This document shows, piece by piece, positions 15,909 to 26,008 of a stretch of DNA of 43,878 nucleotides. Origin of the DNA: Clostridia bacterium (lineage in GTDB: Bacteria > Bacillota > Clostridia > Christensenellales > Aristaeellaceae); NCBI GenBank assembly GCA_017433405.1, contig JAFRHH010000031.1:1-43878 (forward strand), read 5' to 3'. The stretch's first letter is position 1. Every line of letters begins with the position of its first letter. Below the pieces are notes generated by a model that worked only from the letters and a program-made list of their open reading frames with translations, did not search any database and was not told the origin of the DNA. The translations under genes and the position numbers were made by a program.

Positions 15909-15956
15909 CCCCGAGCACGGGATCCTGCGGCCGCGGTGCGCGCGCGATTCCAGGGG

Positions 15957-16028
15957 GTCAGCGAAGCGGTTATAAAAATCGTCATCCGTCGCAGAAGGAC
16001 AGACGAGAACTGACGTTAAACAGAGGAG
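15957..16028 (+). repeat. SD-hairpin repeat, long copy before purN
   Basis: Begins GTCAGCGAAGCGG, identical to part of the ftsK long unit, then AAAATCGTCATCCG, AGACGAGAACTGACG and ACAGAGGAG. The arms are degenerate. GAGGAG (16023-16028) is the purN ribosome site, 5 bases before ATG. This is the most complete non-coding copy. Confidence 0.9.
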
Positions 16029-16033
16029 ACAGG

Positions 16034-16654
16034 ATGGAAACGAAGGGGAAAAAGGCACGGATCGCCGTGCTTGTCAGCGGCGGCGGGACGAATCTGCAGG
16101 CCATTCTCGACGCGGAGCGGGAAGGAATCATCCGCAGCGGCGAGGTCACCCTCGTCGTCAGCGACCGGGCCGGGGCATACGCGCTGAAGCGGGCGGAGGC
16201 GGCCGGGATTCCGGTGGCCGAGATTCTGAAGAAGGAATGCGGCGGGCAGGCCGCTTTTGAGGAGCGGCTGAACGGGATGCTGGAGGAGAACCGGACGGAG
16301 CTCATCGTGCTGGCGGGGTTCCTGAGCATCCTGAGCGAAGCGTTTACCCGCAAATGGGAGAAGCGGATCCTCAACATTCACCCGAGCCTGATTCCCAGCT
16401 TCTGCGGGGCGGGATATTATGGACTGCGGGTTCACGAGGCGGCGCTGGCCCGGGGGGTCAGGGTCACCGGGGCCACGGTGCATTTCGTGAACGAGATTCC
16501 CGACGGCGGGGAGATCGTTGATCAGAAGGCGGTTGCGGTGCAGCCCGGGGATACGCCGGAGACGTTGCAGCGGCGGGTCATGGAAGAGGCCGAGTGGGTG
16601 ATTCTGCCCCGGGCGATTGAGCGGGTGCTGGCGGAGCGGCAGGCCGGGCGGTAA
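16034..16654 (+). CDS. purN: GAR transformylase
   Basis: Transfers a formyl group from 10-formyl-THF to GAR. The product has 206 residues. SGGGTNLQAI is the phosphate-binding loop, NIHPSLIPSF carries the catalytic Asn and His, and VNEIPDGGEI holds the catalytic Asp region. The ribosome site comes from a repeat copy. Fhs at the end of the operon can supply its cofactor. Confidence 0.96.
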   Translation: METKGKKARIAVLVSGGGTNLQAILDAEREGIIRSGEVTLVVSDRAGAYALKRAEAAGIPVAEILKKECGGQAAFEERLNGMLEENRTELIVLAGFLSILSEAFTRKWEKRILNIHPSLIPSFCGAGYYGLRVHEAALARGVRVTGATVHFVNEIPDGGEIVDQKAVAVQPGDTPETLQRRVMEEAEWVILPRAIERVLAERQAGR

Positions 16655-16706
16655 GCGGCCGGAAACGGGCGCGGAGGATGTAAAGATGAAGGAGGAAGAA
16701 GAGAAC

Positions 16707-17426
16707 ATGGAGATTTATCGCATGGGGACGGTGGAGGAGCTCATCGGAAGGGATCCCTATCCGGGCAGAGGGATCATCATTGGGAAGACGCCGGACGGGA
16801 CCAGGGCGATGACGGCCTATTTCATCATGGGGCGGAGCGCCAACAGCCGGAACCGGATCTTCGCCGAGCGGGACGGGGCGGTGTTTACCGAGCCCTTCGA
16901 CGCGTCGAAGGTTCAGGATCCGAGCCTGATTATCTACGCCGCGGTTCGGTGCGTTAATAACCACCTCATCGTGACCAACGGGAACCAGACGGATACCATC
17001 GCCGAGGGACTTCAGGCGGGAAAAAGCTTTTCCGAGGCGCTCGAGAGCCGGACGTTTGAGCCGGACGGCCCGAACTGGACGCCGCGGATCAGCGGAATGC
17101 TCAGTTTCGGGGAGGGAGATTTCAGCTATCAGATGAGCATTCTTAAGAGCGCAGACGCGGAAGGAAGCGCCTGCAACCGGTTTACCTACAGCTACACGCC
17201 GGTCGCCGGGCTGGGGCACTTTATCCATACTTATGTTGGGGACGGGAATCCGCTGCCGACCTTCCAGGGGGAGCCGGAGCGGATCGCCGTAGCGGACGGG
17301 ATTGACGAGATGACAGACCGGATCTGGAAGGCGCTCGACGGGGAGAACAAGATCAGCCTTTTCGTTCGGTATATCGGACTGAAGGATGGGACGGTTGAGA
17401 GCCGGATGATGAACAAGAATCAGTAA
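16707..17426 (+). CDS. purO: IMP cyclohydrolase, archaeal PurO type
   Basis: Predicted to close FAICAR to IMP, the last step. The product has 239 residues. The sequence YPGRGIIIGKTPDG ... YFIMGRSANSRNRIF and the conserved region around CVNNHLIVTNGNQTDTI match the PF07826 family, which includes archaeal PurO, not the MGS-like N-terminal domain of ordinary PurH. ATG 16707 is preferred because GGAGG lies 11 bases upstream; ATG 16686 is in frame but has a weaker site. The next gene is a stand-alone AICAR transformylase, so together they replace bifunctional PurH. Confidence 0.88.
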   Translation: MEIYRMGTVEELIGRDPYPGRGIIIGKTPDGTRAMTAYFIMGRSANSRNRIFAERDGAVFTEPFDASKVQDPSLIIYAAVRCVNNHLIVTNGNQTDTIAEGLQAGKSFSEALESRTFEPDGPNWTPRISGMLSFGEGDFSYQMSILKSADAEGSACNRFTYSYTPVAGLGHFIHTYVGDGNPLPTFQGEPERIAVADGIDEMTDRIWKALDGENKISLFVRYIGLKDGTVESRMMNKNQ

Positions 17427-17427
17427 G

Positions 17428-17488
17428 GCGTTGCCAAAATCGTCGTCCGTCGCAGAAAGGCAGACGTGAAGGGACGTTCATAGAGGAG
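17428..17488 (+). repeat. SD-hairpin repeat before purH
   Basis: Starts 2 bases after the purO stop: GCGTTGCCAAAATCGTCGTCCG, broken here as GCGTTGCC and AAAATCGTCGTCCG, then GGCAGACGTGAAGGGACGTT and CATAGAGGAG. The right arm is changed and pairing is lost. GAGGAG (17483-17488) serves purH. Confidence 0.88.
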
Positions 17489-17500
17489 GAGACACCAAAA

Positions 17501-18685
17501 ATGAAGGAATTTGAGCTCAAATACGGATGCAATCCGAACCAGAAGCCGGCGAAGATCTATATGAAGAACGGCGGGGAGCTGCCCATCGAGATCCTCAGCG
17601 GGCGGCCCGGGTATATCAATTTTCTCGATGCTTTTAACAGCTGGCAGCTGGTGAAAGAGCTGAAGGAGGCGCTGGGAATGCCGGCGGTCACCAGCTTTAA
17701 GCATGTCAGCCCCACCAGCGCCGCCGTCGGGATTCCGCTGAGCCCGGAGCTGAAGAAGGCGTGCTTCGTCGACGATATCGAGGGACTTGACGAGTCCCCC
17801 CTCGCCTGCGCCTACGCCCGGGCCCGGGGGACGGATCGAATGTGTTCCTTTGGGGACTGGGTCGCGATGAGCGACGTATGCGATGTTACGACGGCGAAGA
17901 TGCTCAGGCGGGAGGTTTCCGACGGGGTGATCGCGCCGGGCTATGAGCCGGAGGCGCTGGAGATTCTGAAGACCAAGCGGAAGGGGAACTACAACATCGT
18001 CCGGATCGATCCGGATTATATTCCGGAAGAGCAGGAGACCAAGCAGGTTTTCGGGATCACCTTTGAGCAGGGGCGGAACAATTTCAGGATTGACCGGGCG
18101 CTGCTGGAGGAGATCGTAACGAAGGAGAAAGAGCTGCCGGAGAGCGCGAAGCGGGATTTGATTATTGCGCTGATTACGCTGAAGTACACCCAGTCCAACA
18201 GCGTATGCTACGCGGTCGACGGTCAGGCCATCGGCGTCGGCGCCGGTCAGCAGAGCCGGATTCACTGCACGCGGCTGGCGGGGAGCAAGGCGGACACCTG
18301 GTTCCTGCGGCAGCACGAGAAGGTGCTGAATCTTCCCTTCCGGGCGGATCTCGGAAGGCCGGAGCGGGATAACGTCATCGACGGATACATCAACCAGAAC
18401 GAGGAGAACGTGACGGCGGACGGAAACTGGCAAAAATATTTTACCGAGCAGCCCAAGCCGCTGACGGAGACCGAGAAGCGGGCCTTCCTCGATACCCGTC
18501 GCGACGTCGCCCTCGGAAGCGACGCCTTCTTCCCCTTCAGCGACAATATCGAGCGGGCGTACAGGAGCGGGGTTCGGTATATCGCCGAGCCGGGCGGATC
18601 CATCCGGGACGATGCGGTGATCGAATGCTGTGACAGGTACGGGATGACGATGTGCTTCACCCATATGCGGCTTTTCCACCATTAA
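17501..18685 (+). CDS. purH: AICAR transformylase (stand-alone PurH C-terminal domain)
   Basis: Formylates AICAR with 10-formyl-THF. The product has 394 residues, against about 510-530 for bifunctional PurH. The first residues, LKYGCNPNQKPAKIY, already match the transformylase domain, so the IMP cyclohydrolase domain is absent rather than lost to a frameshift. The catalytic Lys-His pair is in SFKHVSPTSAAVG (about residues 66-78). SNSVCYAVDGQAIGVGAGQQSR is also conserved. It pairs with the PurO-type cyclohydrolase just upstream. Confidence 0.93.
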   Translation: MKEFELKYGCNPNQKPAKIYMKNGGELPIEILSGRPGYINFLDAFNSWQLVKELKEALGMPAVTSFKHVSPTSAAVGIPLSPELKKACFVDDIEGLDESPLACAYARARGTDRMCSFGDWVAMSDVCDVTTAKMLRREVSDGVIAPGYEPEALEILKTKRKGNYNIVRIDPDYIPEEQETKQVFGITFEQGRNNFRIDRALLEEIVTKEKELPESAKRDLIIALITLKYTQSNSVCYAVDGQAIGVGAGQQSRIHCTRLAGSKADTWFLRQHEKVLNLPFRADLGRPERDNVIDGYINQNEENVTADGNWQKYFTEQPKPLTETEKRAFLDTRRDVALGSDAFFPFSDNIERAYRSGVRYIAEPGGSIRDDAVIECCDRYGMTMCFTHMRLFHH

Positions 18686-18728
18686 TCCGTCGCAGCATGG
18701 CAGACGTGAAGGAATGTTCAAAGAGGAG
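18684..18728 (+). repeat. SD-hairpin repeat before purD
   Basis: Begins inside the purH stop codon: AATCCGTCGCAG, then ATGGCAGACGTGAAGGAATG and TTCAAAGAGGAG. Pairing is lost, but loop and SD are kept. GAGGAG (18723-18728) is the purD ribosome site, 10 bases before ATG. Confidence 0.87.
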
Positions 18729-18738
18729 GAAGAGCTCC

Positions 18739-20064
18739 ATGAGGATCATGGTGATCGGCGGCGGCGGACGGGAGCACGCCATTATCCGGAAGATCAGGGA
18801 GAATCCGGCGGCGGAAACAGTCTATGCCCTGCCGGGGAACGGAGGGATCGCGGCGGACGCGGAATGCGTCGCCATCGGTGCGAAGGACATCGAGGGAATC
18901 GTTCGCTTCGCGAAGGAGAAGCAGATCGATTACGCCGTCGTCGCGCCGGATGATCCGCTGGTTTTGGGCTGCGTCAACGCCCTCGAGGCCATCGGAGTGC
19001 CCTGCTTCGGGCCGCGGAAGGAAGCCGCGATCATCGAGGGAAGCAAGGTTTTTGCCAAGGGTCTGATGAAAAAATACGGGATTCCGACGGCAGAATATGA
19101 GGTTTTCGAGGAGGCGGAGGCGGCCCTCCGGTATCTTGAGACGGCTCCCGTTCCGACGGTGATCAAGGCGGACGGGCTCGCCCTGGGCAAGGGCGTTACT
19201 GTCGCCATGACCCGGGAGGAGGCCGCGGCGGCGGTTCGGGAGGCCATGGAGGACCGGAAGTTCGGCGAGAGCGGAAGCCGGATCGTTATCGAGGAGTTTC
19301 TCGAGGGACCGGAGGTCTCCGTGCTGAGCTTTACGGATGGGGAGACCATTGTGCCGATGGTTTCCAGCATGGATCATAAGCGGGCGCTGGACGGGGACCG
19401 GGGGCCGAACACCGGCGGCATGGGCACGATCGCGCCGAATCCCTTCTATACGGAGGGGGTGGCGCGGGAGTGCATGGAGCGGATCTTCCTGCCGACGATC
19501 CGGGCGATGAAGGCGGAGGGCCGGGAGTTCCGGGGATGCCTGTATTTTGGGCTCATGATCACCCGGGAAGGGCCGAAGGTCATTGAGTATAACTGCCGCT
19601 TCGGGGATCCGGAGACCCAGGTGGTGCTGCCGCTGATGGAGAGCGACCTTTTGGATGTCATGCGCGCGGTTACGGAGGGGCGGCTGAAGGACTGCCCCGT
19701 TCGGTTCCGGAAGGGGGCCTGCTGCTGCGTCGTCGAGGCGAGCGAGGGGTATCCCGGGACATATCGGAAGGGGTTTGAGATCCGGATTCCGGAGGAGATT
19801 CGGGAACATGTGTATGTCGCCGGGGCGGAGCTGAAAGCGGACGGCGGCGAAGCGAAGGATGCCGGAGATGAGACGGCCGGCGGGCATCTGGTGACCTCCG
19901 GCGGACGGGTGCTCGGGGTGACGGCGACGGGAAGAACGCTGAAAGAGGCGGTTCGGCTGGCCTATGAGCGGGCGGAAAAGGTGACCTTCGGGAACCGGTT
20001 CTATCGGAAGGATATCGGACGGGCCGCGCTCGAGGCCGTAGCGCTGGCGGAGGTTAAACGATAA
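18739..20064 (+). CDS. purD: GAR synthetase
   Basis: ATP-grasp ligase joining phosphoribosylamine and glycine. The product has 441 residues. The N-terminal GGGGREHAI loop (about residues 6-14), VIKADGLALGKGV in the ATP-grasp fold, DHKRALDGDRGPNTGGMG and EYNCRFGDPETQ are all intact. ATG 18739 follows the repeat-borne GAGGAGGAAGAG. An in-frame extension to 18652 overlaps purH and is rejected. Confidence 0.97.
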   Translation: MRIMVIGGGGREHAIIRKIRENPAAETVYALPGNGGIAADAECVAIGAKDIEGIVRFAKEKQIDYAVVAPDDPLVLGCVNALEAIGVPCFGPRKEAAIIEGSKVFAKGLMKKYGIPTAEYEVFEEAEAALRYLETAPVPTVIKADGLALGKGVTVAMTREEAAAAVREAMEDRKFGESGSRIVIEEFLEGPEVSVLSFTDGETIVPMVSSMDHKRALDGDRGPNTGGMGTIAPNPFYTEGVARECMERIFLPTIRAMKAEGREFRGCLYFGLMITREGPKVIEYNCRFGDPETQVVLPLMESDLLDVMRAVTEGRLKDCPVRFRKGACCCVVEASEGYPGTYRKGFEIRIPEEIREHVYVAGAELKADGGEAKDAGDETAGGHLVTSGGRVLGVTATGRTLKEAVRLAYERAEKVTFGNRFYRKDIGRAALEAVALAEVKR

Positions 20065-20102
20065 GGCGGAAGTCCCGGCGTTCCGGGGCAGCGCACGAAC
20101 GG

Positions 20103-20138
20103 AAAAACGGCAGGCGTGAATGAAGGTTCACAGAGGAG
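20103..20138 (+). repeat. SD-hairpin repeat before purL
   Basis: AAAAACGGCAGGCGTGAATG then AAGGTTCACAGAGGAG. The left arm AACGGCAG is conserved and the right arm is lost. GAGGAG (20133-20138) is the purL ribosome site, 9 bases before ATG. Confidence 0.85.
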
Positions 20139-20147
20139 ACGGACAGG

Positions 20148-23100
20148 ATGGTTTATCGGATTTACGTGGAGAAAAAGCCGGGGCTGGATCTGGAGGCCAG
20201 AGCCCTTCTGAAGGAGGCCCGGGGGCTGCTTGGGATTGCGAATCTTCAGCGGGTTCGGATTTTGAACCGGTATGACGTTGAAAACATTGACCGGGAGCTG
20301 TTCGAGGAGGCGGTGAGAACCGTCTTTTCCGAGCCGCAGCTGGATATCGCGTCGGAGACGGTGTGGTATGAGGATGAAGGCGTCCATGCCTTCGCGGTGG
20401 AGTATCTGCCGGGACAGTTCGACCAGCGGGCGGATTCCGCCGCCCAATGTATTCAGATGATGAGCCAGGGGGAGCGGCCGCTGATCCGCAGCGCGAAGCT
20501 GTATATCCTCTATGGGCCTGTGTCGGAGGAAGAGCGGGCGGAGATTCAGAAATACGTCATCAATCCGGTCGAGGCCCGGGAAGCCTCCCTTGAAAAGCCG
20601 GAGACCCTTCGAACCGAGTGGGCCGCGCCGGCGGAGGTGCCGGTGGTCGACGGTTTTACCGGGCTGGACCGGGCCGGGCTCGGGGAGATGATCGGGCGGC
20701 TCGGCCTCGCCATGGATATTGACGATCTTGCTTTCTGTCAGGATTATTTTAAAACGGCGGGCCGGGAGCCGACGCTGACGGAGATCCGGATGCTGGATAC
20801 CTACTGGAGCGATCACTGCCGGCATACGACGTTTCTGACGGAGATCGACGGGGTCCGGTTTGAGGATCCCGGAATGCGGAAGGTCTGGGAGGAGTATCTC
20901 GCGGTCCGGAAAGCCACCGGGCGGGAAAAGAAGCCGGTGTGCCTGATGGATCTGGCGACGGCCGCGATGCGGGAACTGAAGCGGACCGGGCGGCTGGAGA
21001 AGCTCGACGAGAGCGAGGAGATCAATGCCTGCACGGTCAAAATCGAGGTCGAGGCGGACGGGCGGAAGGAGCCCTGGCTGCTCCTGTTCAAAAACGAAAC
21101 CCATAATCATCCGACGGAGATCGAGCCCTTTGGCGGGGCCGCGACCTGTATCGGCGGAGCGATTCGCGATCCGCTGAGCGGGCGGGCGTATGTCTACGGC
21201 GCGATGCGGGTGACCGGGGCGGCGGATCCGACCCGGCCGGTTTCGGAGACGCTGCCGGGGAAGCTGCCCCAGCGGAAGCTGGTGACCACCGCCGCGGCGG
21301 GCTATTCCTCCTATGGAAACCAGATCGGGCTGGCGACGGGGATCGTGGATGAGCTGTACCATCCCGGATATGCGGCCAAGCGCATGGAAATCGGGGCAGT
21401 CATCGCCGCCGCGCCGCAGGAGAACGTGCGGCGGGAGCGGCCGGAGGCCGGGGACGTCGTGATCCTGCTGGGCGGAGGAACCGGGCGGGATGGCATCGGC
21501 GGAGCCACTGGATCCAGCAAGGCGCATAACGCCCACAGCGTCGAGGAATGCGGGGCGGAGGTTCAGAAGGGCAACGCGCCGGAGGAGAGAAAGCTGCAGC
21601 GGCTGTTCCGGAACCCGGAGGCGACGAGGCTGATCAAGCGGTGCAACGACTTCGGGGCCGGCGGCGTCAGCGTCGCCATCGGGGAGCTGGCGGACGGGCT
21701 GGAGATCAACCTGAACGCCGTGCCGAAGAAATATGAGGGGTTGGACGGAACCGAGCTGGCGATTTCCGAAAGCCAGGAGCGGATGGCGGTCGTCGTCGCG
21801 CCCCAGGATGCGGAAGCGTTCCTGGCCCTGGCCGCGGAGGAGAATCTGCAGGCCGTTCCCGTTGCGCGGGTGACCGGGGAAGCGCGGCTCAGGATGAACT
21901 GGAACGGGAAGACCATCGTGGACCTGAGCCGGGAATTCCTGAATTCCAACGGCGCGCCGAAGCATATGGATGTTACGGTGCCGCGGGCGGAGGCCTGGGA
22001 AAAGGCCGATGGCGCGGCGGGCGCCGGGTTTGCGGAAGCCCTGCGGGAGACGGCGAGGTCGCTGGCGTGCTGCTCCAGGCGGGGGCTGGCGGAACGGTTC
22101 GATTCCACGATTGGGGCCGGAACGGTGCTCATGCCCTTCGGCGGGAAGAATCAGCTGACCCCGGCCCAGGCGATGGTTCAGAAGGTCAGCATGGAGAAAA
22201 AGCATACGGAGGACTGCTCCTTTATGGCCTGGGGATTTAATCCGCGGATCATGGAGAAGAGTCCCTACCACGGGGCGTATCTCGCGGTCGTCGAATCGGT
22301 CGCGAAGCTGATCGCCTCCGGCGCTTCCTTTGAGGACGTCTACCTGACCTTCCAGGAATATTTTCCCAAGCCCGGGAAGGATCCCCGGCGATGGGGGCAG
22401 CCGCTGGCGGCGCTGCTGGGAGCCTTCCGGGCCCAGATGGATCTGGGAATCGCCTCCATCGGCGGGAAGGACAGCATGTCCGGCTCCTTTGAAAAGCTCG
22501 ATGTGCCGCCGACGCTGGTTTCCTTTGCCGTCACCATGGGAAGGACGGCGGAGGCCATGAGCCCGGAGACGAAGCAGGCGGGGCATCAGCTGATTCTCCT
22601 GGCCGTGCCCCGGAACGCCGAGGGGCTGCCGGAGGTTGAGGGACTGAAGGCGGTCTTCCGCCGCGTGACGGAGCTGCAGCGGAGCGGGAAAGCCTTCGCC
22701 GCCTGCACGCCCGGCGAGGGCGGCGTGCTCGAGGCCGTGATGAAGATGAGCTTCGGAAACGGGCTCGGATTCCGGTTCGCGGAGGGCTGGAGCCTTGCGG
22801 AGCTGGAGGCGTACCGGTACGGGGATTTCATCGTCGAGGTGGAGCGTGGCGAGGGCCCGGAGGATAGGGTTCTGGGCGAGATCACGGCGGACGCCGCCCT
22901 TTCCCTCGGCGGGGAGAGCGTCGGGCTTGAAGCGCTGAGAGAAATCTGGGAAGGGCGGCTGGAGGCCGTCTATCCCTGCGAGGCCCAGGCGGCGGAGACG
23001 AAGGCCGAGACCGTCTCCTTTGAAATAAAGGAGACGGAGCGGAAGGCGGACGCTGCCTTTGGAGCGCCGGCGGTTCGGGGAGCGGCTCCCCGGGTGCTGA

Positions 23101-23885
23101 TTCCGGCGTTCCCGGGAACGAACTGCGAATACGATACCGCCAGGGCCTTCCGGGACGCGGGGGCCGAGGCGGTCATCCGGGTCATCCGGAACCGGAGCGC
23201 CGAGGACATCGCCCGAAGCGTGGCGGAATTTGCGGAGGAGATCCGGCGGAGCCAGATTGTTTTCCTCCCCGGCGGCTTCAGCGGCGGGGACGAGCCGGAC
23301 GGCAGCGCGAAGTTTATCACGGCCTTCTTCCGGAATCAGGCGGTTGCGGAGGCGGTGACGGAGCTGCTGGAAAAGCGGGACGGACTGATGGGCGGGATCT
23401 GCAACGGGTTCCAGGCGCTGATCAAGCTCGGTCTCGTGCCCTTCGGGCGGATCACCGATCCGGACGAACACGCGCCGACGCTGACCTTTAACACCATCGG
23501 CAGGCACCAGAGCCGGCTTGTGCGCACCCGGGTGGCCAGCTGCCGGAGCCCCTGGCTGAGCCTGAGCCGGGTCGGGGAGATTGTGACCGTTCCTATCAGC
23601 CACGGCGAGGGCCGGTTCCTCGCGGAGGCGGAGGTGATCCGGCGGCTGAAGGAAAATGGGCAGATCGCGACCCAGTATGTCGATCCCGACGGAAGGGCTT
23701 CCATGGATATCCGGTTTAATCCCAACGGCAGCGCCCAGGCCATTGAGGGGATTACCAGTCCCGACGGGCGGGTGTTCGGAAAGATGGGCCACAGCGAGCG
23801 AATCGGAGCCGGGCTTTATCGGAATGTGCCCGGGGATTATGATCTGAGGATGTTCGAGGCGGCGGTACGGTATTTTCAGAGGTAA
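20148..23885 (+). CDS. purL: FGAM synthase, single-chain PurL
   Basis: Converts FGAR to FGAM using glutamine and ATP. The product has 1245 residues and fuses the PurS-like, PurL and PurQ parts in one chain, as in many clostridia and Gram-negatives; Bacillus uses three proteins. The middle part has SDHCRHTTF and [15 protein letters not shown]. The C-terminal class-I glutaminase begins near residue 980 ([14 protein letters not shown]) with nucleophile Cys1085 in [13 protein letters not shown] and a later [11 protein letters not shown] 20148 follows GAGGAGACGGACAGG. In contrast to PurF, its glutaminase centre is intact. Confidence 0.97.
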   Translation: MVYRIYVEKKPGLDLEARALLKEARGLLGIANLQRVRILNRYDVENIDRELFEEAVRTVFSEPQLDIASETVWYEDEGVHAFAVEYLPGQFDQRADSAAQCIQMMSQGERPLIRSAKLYILYGPVSEEERAEIQKYVINPVEAREASLEKPETLRTEWAAPAEVPVVDGFTGLDRAGLGEMIGRLGLAMDIDDLAFCQDYFKTAGREPTLTEIRMLDTYWSDHCRHTTFLTEIDGVRFEDPGMRKVWEEYLAVRKATGREKKPVCLMDLATAAMRELKRTGRLEKLDESEEINACTVKIEVEADGRKEPWLLLFKNETHNHPTEIEPFGGAATCIGGAIRDPLSGRAYVYGAMRVTGAADPTRPVSETLPGKLPQRKLVTTAAAGYSSYGNQIGLATGIVDELYHPGYAAKRMEIGAVIAAAPQENVRRERPEAGDVVILLGGGTGRDGIGGATGSSKAHNAHSVEECGAEVQKGNAPEERKLQRLFRNPEATRLIKRCNDFGAGGVSVAIGELADGLEINLNAVPKKYEGLDGTELAISESQERMAVVVAPQDAEAFLALAAEENLQAVPVARVTGEARLRMNWNGKTIVDLSREFLNSNGAPKHMDVTVPRAEAWEKADGAAGAGFAEALRETARSLACCSRRGLAERFDSTIGAGTVLMPFGGKNQLTPAQAMVQKVSMEKKHTEDCSFMAWGFNPRIMEKSPYHGAYLAVVESVAKLIASGASFEDVYLTFQEYFPKPGKDPRRWGQPLAALLGAFRAQMDLGIASIGGKDSMSGSFEKLDVPPTLVSFAVTMGRTAEAMSPETKQAGHQLILLAVPRNAEGLPEVEGLKAVFRRVTELQRSGKAFAACTPGEGGVLEAVMKMSFGNGLGFRFAEGWSLAELEAYRYGDFIVEVERGEGPEDRVLGEITADAALSLGGESVGLEALREIWEGRLEAVYPCEAQAAETKAETVSFEIKETERKADAAFGAPAVRGAAPRVLIPAFPGTNCEYDTARAFRDAGAEAVIRVIRNRSAEDIARSVAEFAEEIRRSQIVFLPGGFSGGDEPDGSAKFITAFFRNQAVAEAVTELLEKRDGLMGGICNGFQALIKLGLVPFGRITDPDEHAPTLTFNTIGRHQSRLVRTRVASCRSPWLSLSRVGEIVTVPISHGEGRFLAEAEVIRRLKENGQIATQYVDPDGRASMDIRFNPNGSAQAIEGITSPDGRVFGKMGHSERIGAGLYRNVPGDYDLRMFEAAVRYFQR

Positions 23886-23895
23886 ACCGGGGGCG

Positions 23896-23918
23896 GAAGA
23901 CGGACGTTCCCAGAGGAG
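23896..23918 (+). repeat. Degenerate SD-hairpin repeat before fhs
   Basis: GAAGACGGACGTTCCC then AGAGGAG. Only the right-hand end of the repeat is recognisable. AGAGGAGG supplies the fhs ribosome site. The assignment rests on position and the conserved 3' end. Confidence 0.55.
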
Positions 23919-23928
23919 GTTGAAGCGG

Positions 23929-25608
23929 ATGGCTTATTTATCGGATATTGAAATCGCGCAGCGGTGTGAAATGAAGCCGATTGGCGAGATCGCCCGGCGG
24001 GCCGGGATAGATGAGAAGTACGTTGAGCCCTATGGGCGGTATAAGGCGAAGATCGATCCGGCGCTGATTCGGGACAGAGCCGGACAGAAGGGCGGAAAGC
24101 TGGTGCTCGTGACGGCGATGACGCCGACGCCCGCCGGCGAGGGAAAAACCACGACGACCATCGGGCTGGCGGACGGGCTGTCCCGGATCGGAAAGCGGGT
24201 TACCGTCGCCCTGCGGGAGCCCAGCCTGGGACCCGTCTTCGGCGTCAAGGGCGGCGCTGCCGGCGGCGGCTATGCCCAGGTCGTGCCGATGGAGGATATT
24301 AACCTCCATTTCACCGGGGATTTCCATGCCATCGGCGCCGCCAACAACCTGCTGGCCGCGATGCTGGATAACCATATCCAGCAGGGGAATCAGCTCGGAA
24401 TCGATGTGAAGAAGATTACCTGGAAGCGGTGCGTCGATATGAATGACCGGCAGCTGCGGTTTGTGGTCGACGGGCTTGGCGGACGCGCGAACGGGACGCC
24501 CCGGGAGGACGGGTTCGATATTACGGTGGCCAGCGAAATTATGGCGGTCTTCTGTCTGGCTTCAGATCTGAAGGATCTCAGGCAGCGTCTGGGCAGGATC
24601 ATCGTGGGATATACCTTCGACGACCGGCCTGTTACGGCCGATGACCTGAAGGCGACCGGCGCGATGACGGCGCTCCTTAAGGACGCGCTGAAGCCGAATC
24701 TGGTCCAGACCCTGGAGGGAACGCCGGCCTTTGTGCACGGCGGACCTTTCGCGAACATCGCCCATGGGTGCAACAGCGTCATGGCGACCCGGATGGCGAT
24801 GGCCATGGGAGAGTATACGGTTACGGAAGCCGGCTTCGGGGCGGATCTCGGGGCCGAGAAGTTCCTCGATATCAAATGCCGTATGGCAGGGCTGAAGCCG
24901 GACGCGGTCGTCGTCGTCGGAACCGTCCGGGCCCTCAAGATGCACGGGGGCCTGGATAAGAAATCCCTCGGGAAGGAGAATCTTGAGGCGCTGGAGCAGG
25001 GCATTCCGAACCTGCTGCGGCATGTCCGGAATATCCGGGAGGTCTATCGGCTGCCCTGCGTCGTCGCCATCAACCGCTTCCCCACCGATACGGACGCGGA
25101 GATCGACATGATTATCCGACGGTGCCGGGAGCTGGGGGTTAATACCGTGCTGAGCACCGTCTGGGCCGAGGGCGGAAAGGGCGGCGAGGCGCTGGCCCGG
25201 GAGGTCGTCCGGCTCTGCGAGGAGGAGAAGGGGGATTTCACCTTCTCCTACGGCCTGGAGATGGGCATCGAGGAGAAGCTGGATGCCGTCGTCCGGAAGA
25301 TTTACGGCGGAAAAGGGGTTCAGCTGACGCCTGCGGCAAAGAAGCAGGCGGAGCGGCTGACGGCCCTGGGCTTCGGGGGAATGCCGGTCTGCGTGGCGAA
25401 AACGCAGTACAGCTTCTCGGACGATCCGGGGCTCCTTGGCGCACCGGAAGGCTTCACTGTTACGGTACGGAATCTGAAGGTCTCCGCCGGTGCCGGATTC
25501 ATCGTCGCCCTGACCGGCGAGATCATGACCATGCCCGGGCTGCCGAAGTCGCCGGCCGCCGAGCGGATCGATGTGGATGAGCATGGGGTGATTTCGGGCC
25601 TGTTCTGA
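23929..25608 (+). CDS. fhs: Formate-tetrahydrofolate ligase
   Basis: Makes 10-formyl-THF from formate, THF and ATP. The product has 559 residues, normal length. The P-loop [16 protein letters not shown] lies at about residues 64-79. [18 protein letters not shown] and [14 protein letters not shown] are conserved. The start at 23929 has AGGAGG 9 bases upstream; a TTG 9 bases earlier is in frame but unlikely. As last gene of the operon it can feed both formyl-using enzymes, PurN and the AICAR transformylase. Confidence 0.97.
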   Translation: MAYLSDIEIAQRCEMKPIGEIARRAGIDEKYVEPYGRYKAKIDPALIRDRAGQKGGKLVLVTAMTPTPAGEGKTTTTIGLADGLSRIGKRVTVALREPSLGPVFGVKGGAAGGGYAQVVPMEDINLHFTGDFHAIGAANNLLAAMLDNHIQQGNQLGIDVKKITWKRCVDMNDRQLRFVVDGLGGRANGTPREDGFDITVASEIMAVFCLASDLKDLRQRLGRIIVGYTFDDRPVTADDLKATGAMTALLKDALKPNLVQTLEGTPAFVHGGPFANIAHGCNSVMATRMAMAMGEYTVTEAGFGADLGAEKFLDIKCRMAGLKPDAVVVVGTVRALKMHGGLDKKSLGKENLEALEQGIPNLLRHVRNIREVYRLPCVVAINRFPTDTDAEIDMIIRRCRELGVNTVLSTVWAEGGKGGEALAREVVRLCEEEKGDFTFSYGLEMGIEEKLDAVVRKIYGGKGVQLTPAAKKQAERLTALGFGGMPVCVAKTQYSFSDDPGLLGAPEGFTVTVRNLKVSAGAGFIVALTGEIMTMPGLPKSPAAERIDVDEHGVISGLF

Positions 25609-25640
25609 GGAAAAGCAGGGCAGGGAATAAGTTGTAAAAA

Positions 25641-25688
25641 AAGAGGCTGTCTCTTTTGATTTGACAATCAATTGAGACAGCCTTTTTG
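25641..25688 (+). terminator. Terminator of the pur operon
   Basis: AGGCTGTCTC (25644-25653) pairs perfectly with GAGACAGCCT (25674-25683). It is flanked by an A-run and followed by TTTTT, so it could act in both directions. Confidence 0.9.
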
Positions 25689-25806
25689 GACAGCACCGGC
25701 GATGAAACAATGCTCAAATTTTGTTTTTAAAAAATTTTTCAGGAAAAAACAACTATCGAATATTAGTACGAACAACCCTTGATTTACAATAAGGTTAACG
25801 ATAATG

Positions 25807-25820
25807 TGAACGATCGTTCA
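25807..25820. promoter_or_regulatory. Palindromic operator candidate
   Basis: TGAACGATCGTTCA is a perfect 14-base palindrome about 50 bases upstream of the -35 of the first sugar importer operon. Its centre is 27 bases from that of the next palindrome. Confidence 0.5.
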
Positions 25821-25832
25821 ACCATGTCGGAA

Positions 25833-25848
25833 ACGGTTCCGGAACCGT
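25833..25848. promoter_or_regulatory. Palindromic operator candidate
   Basis: ACGGTTCCGGAACCGT is a perfect 16-base palindrome 20 bases upstream of the -35. The CG-centred symmetric form resembles LacI-family operators. The regulator is not in the window. Confidence 0.55.
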
Positions 25849-25868
25849 ATAAATACTACATATAGTAC

Positions 25869-25897
25869 TTGCAAAAAATATGAAGAAGGGGTATACT
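25869..25897 (+). promoter_or_regulatory. Promoter of sugar importer operon 1
   Basis: TTGCAA (25869-25874), 17-base spacer, TATACT (25892-25897). The hexamers and spacing are identical to the promoter of importer operon 2 at 30126-30154. Confidence 0.75.
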
Positions 25898-25944
25898 CTG
25901 TAGCGATCAAAAAAAGGCATCCCTGGTTTTCCGGTTTGTCGATA

Positions 25945-25985
25945 ACAGCGGGAACGCTGTTTGAGAATACGCGGCTTTTGCCGCG
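25945..25985 (+). promoter_or_regulatory. Two stable hairpins in the 5' UTR
   Basis: ACAGCG/CGCTGT around a GGAA tetraloop (25945-25960), and CGCGGC/GCCGCG around TTTT (25970-25985). They lie directly before the AAAAGGAGG ribosome site of the binding-protein gene and may protect an abundant mRNA. Confidence 0.5.
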
Positions 25986-26008
25986 AAATTAAAAGGAGGA
26001 AACCCATT

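Larger units (their letters stand above)
25609..26008 (+). other. pur-ABC1 intergenic region
   Basis: 400 bases without a gene. It contains a terminator, an AT-rich stretch (25700-25800) in which I see no clear element, two perfect palindromes, a promoter and two small 5' UTR hairpins, each listed separately. Confidence 0.7.

Noticed and set aside
20001-23792. A very long minus-strand open frame (about 1260 codons) opposite purL
   Set aside because: It mirrors purL, whose motifs are unambiguous. The antisense translation is Arg/Pro/His-rich with no recognisable domain, as expected for the complement of GC-rich coding DNA. The same reasoning removes the other long antisense frames.
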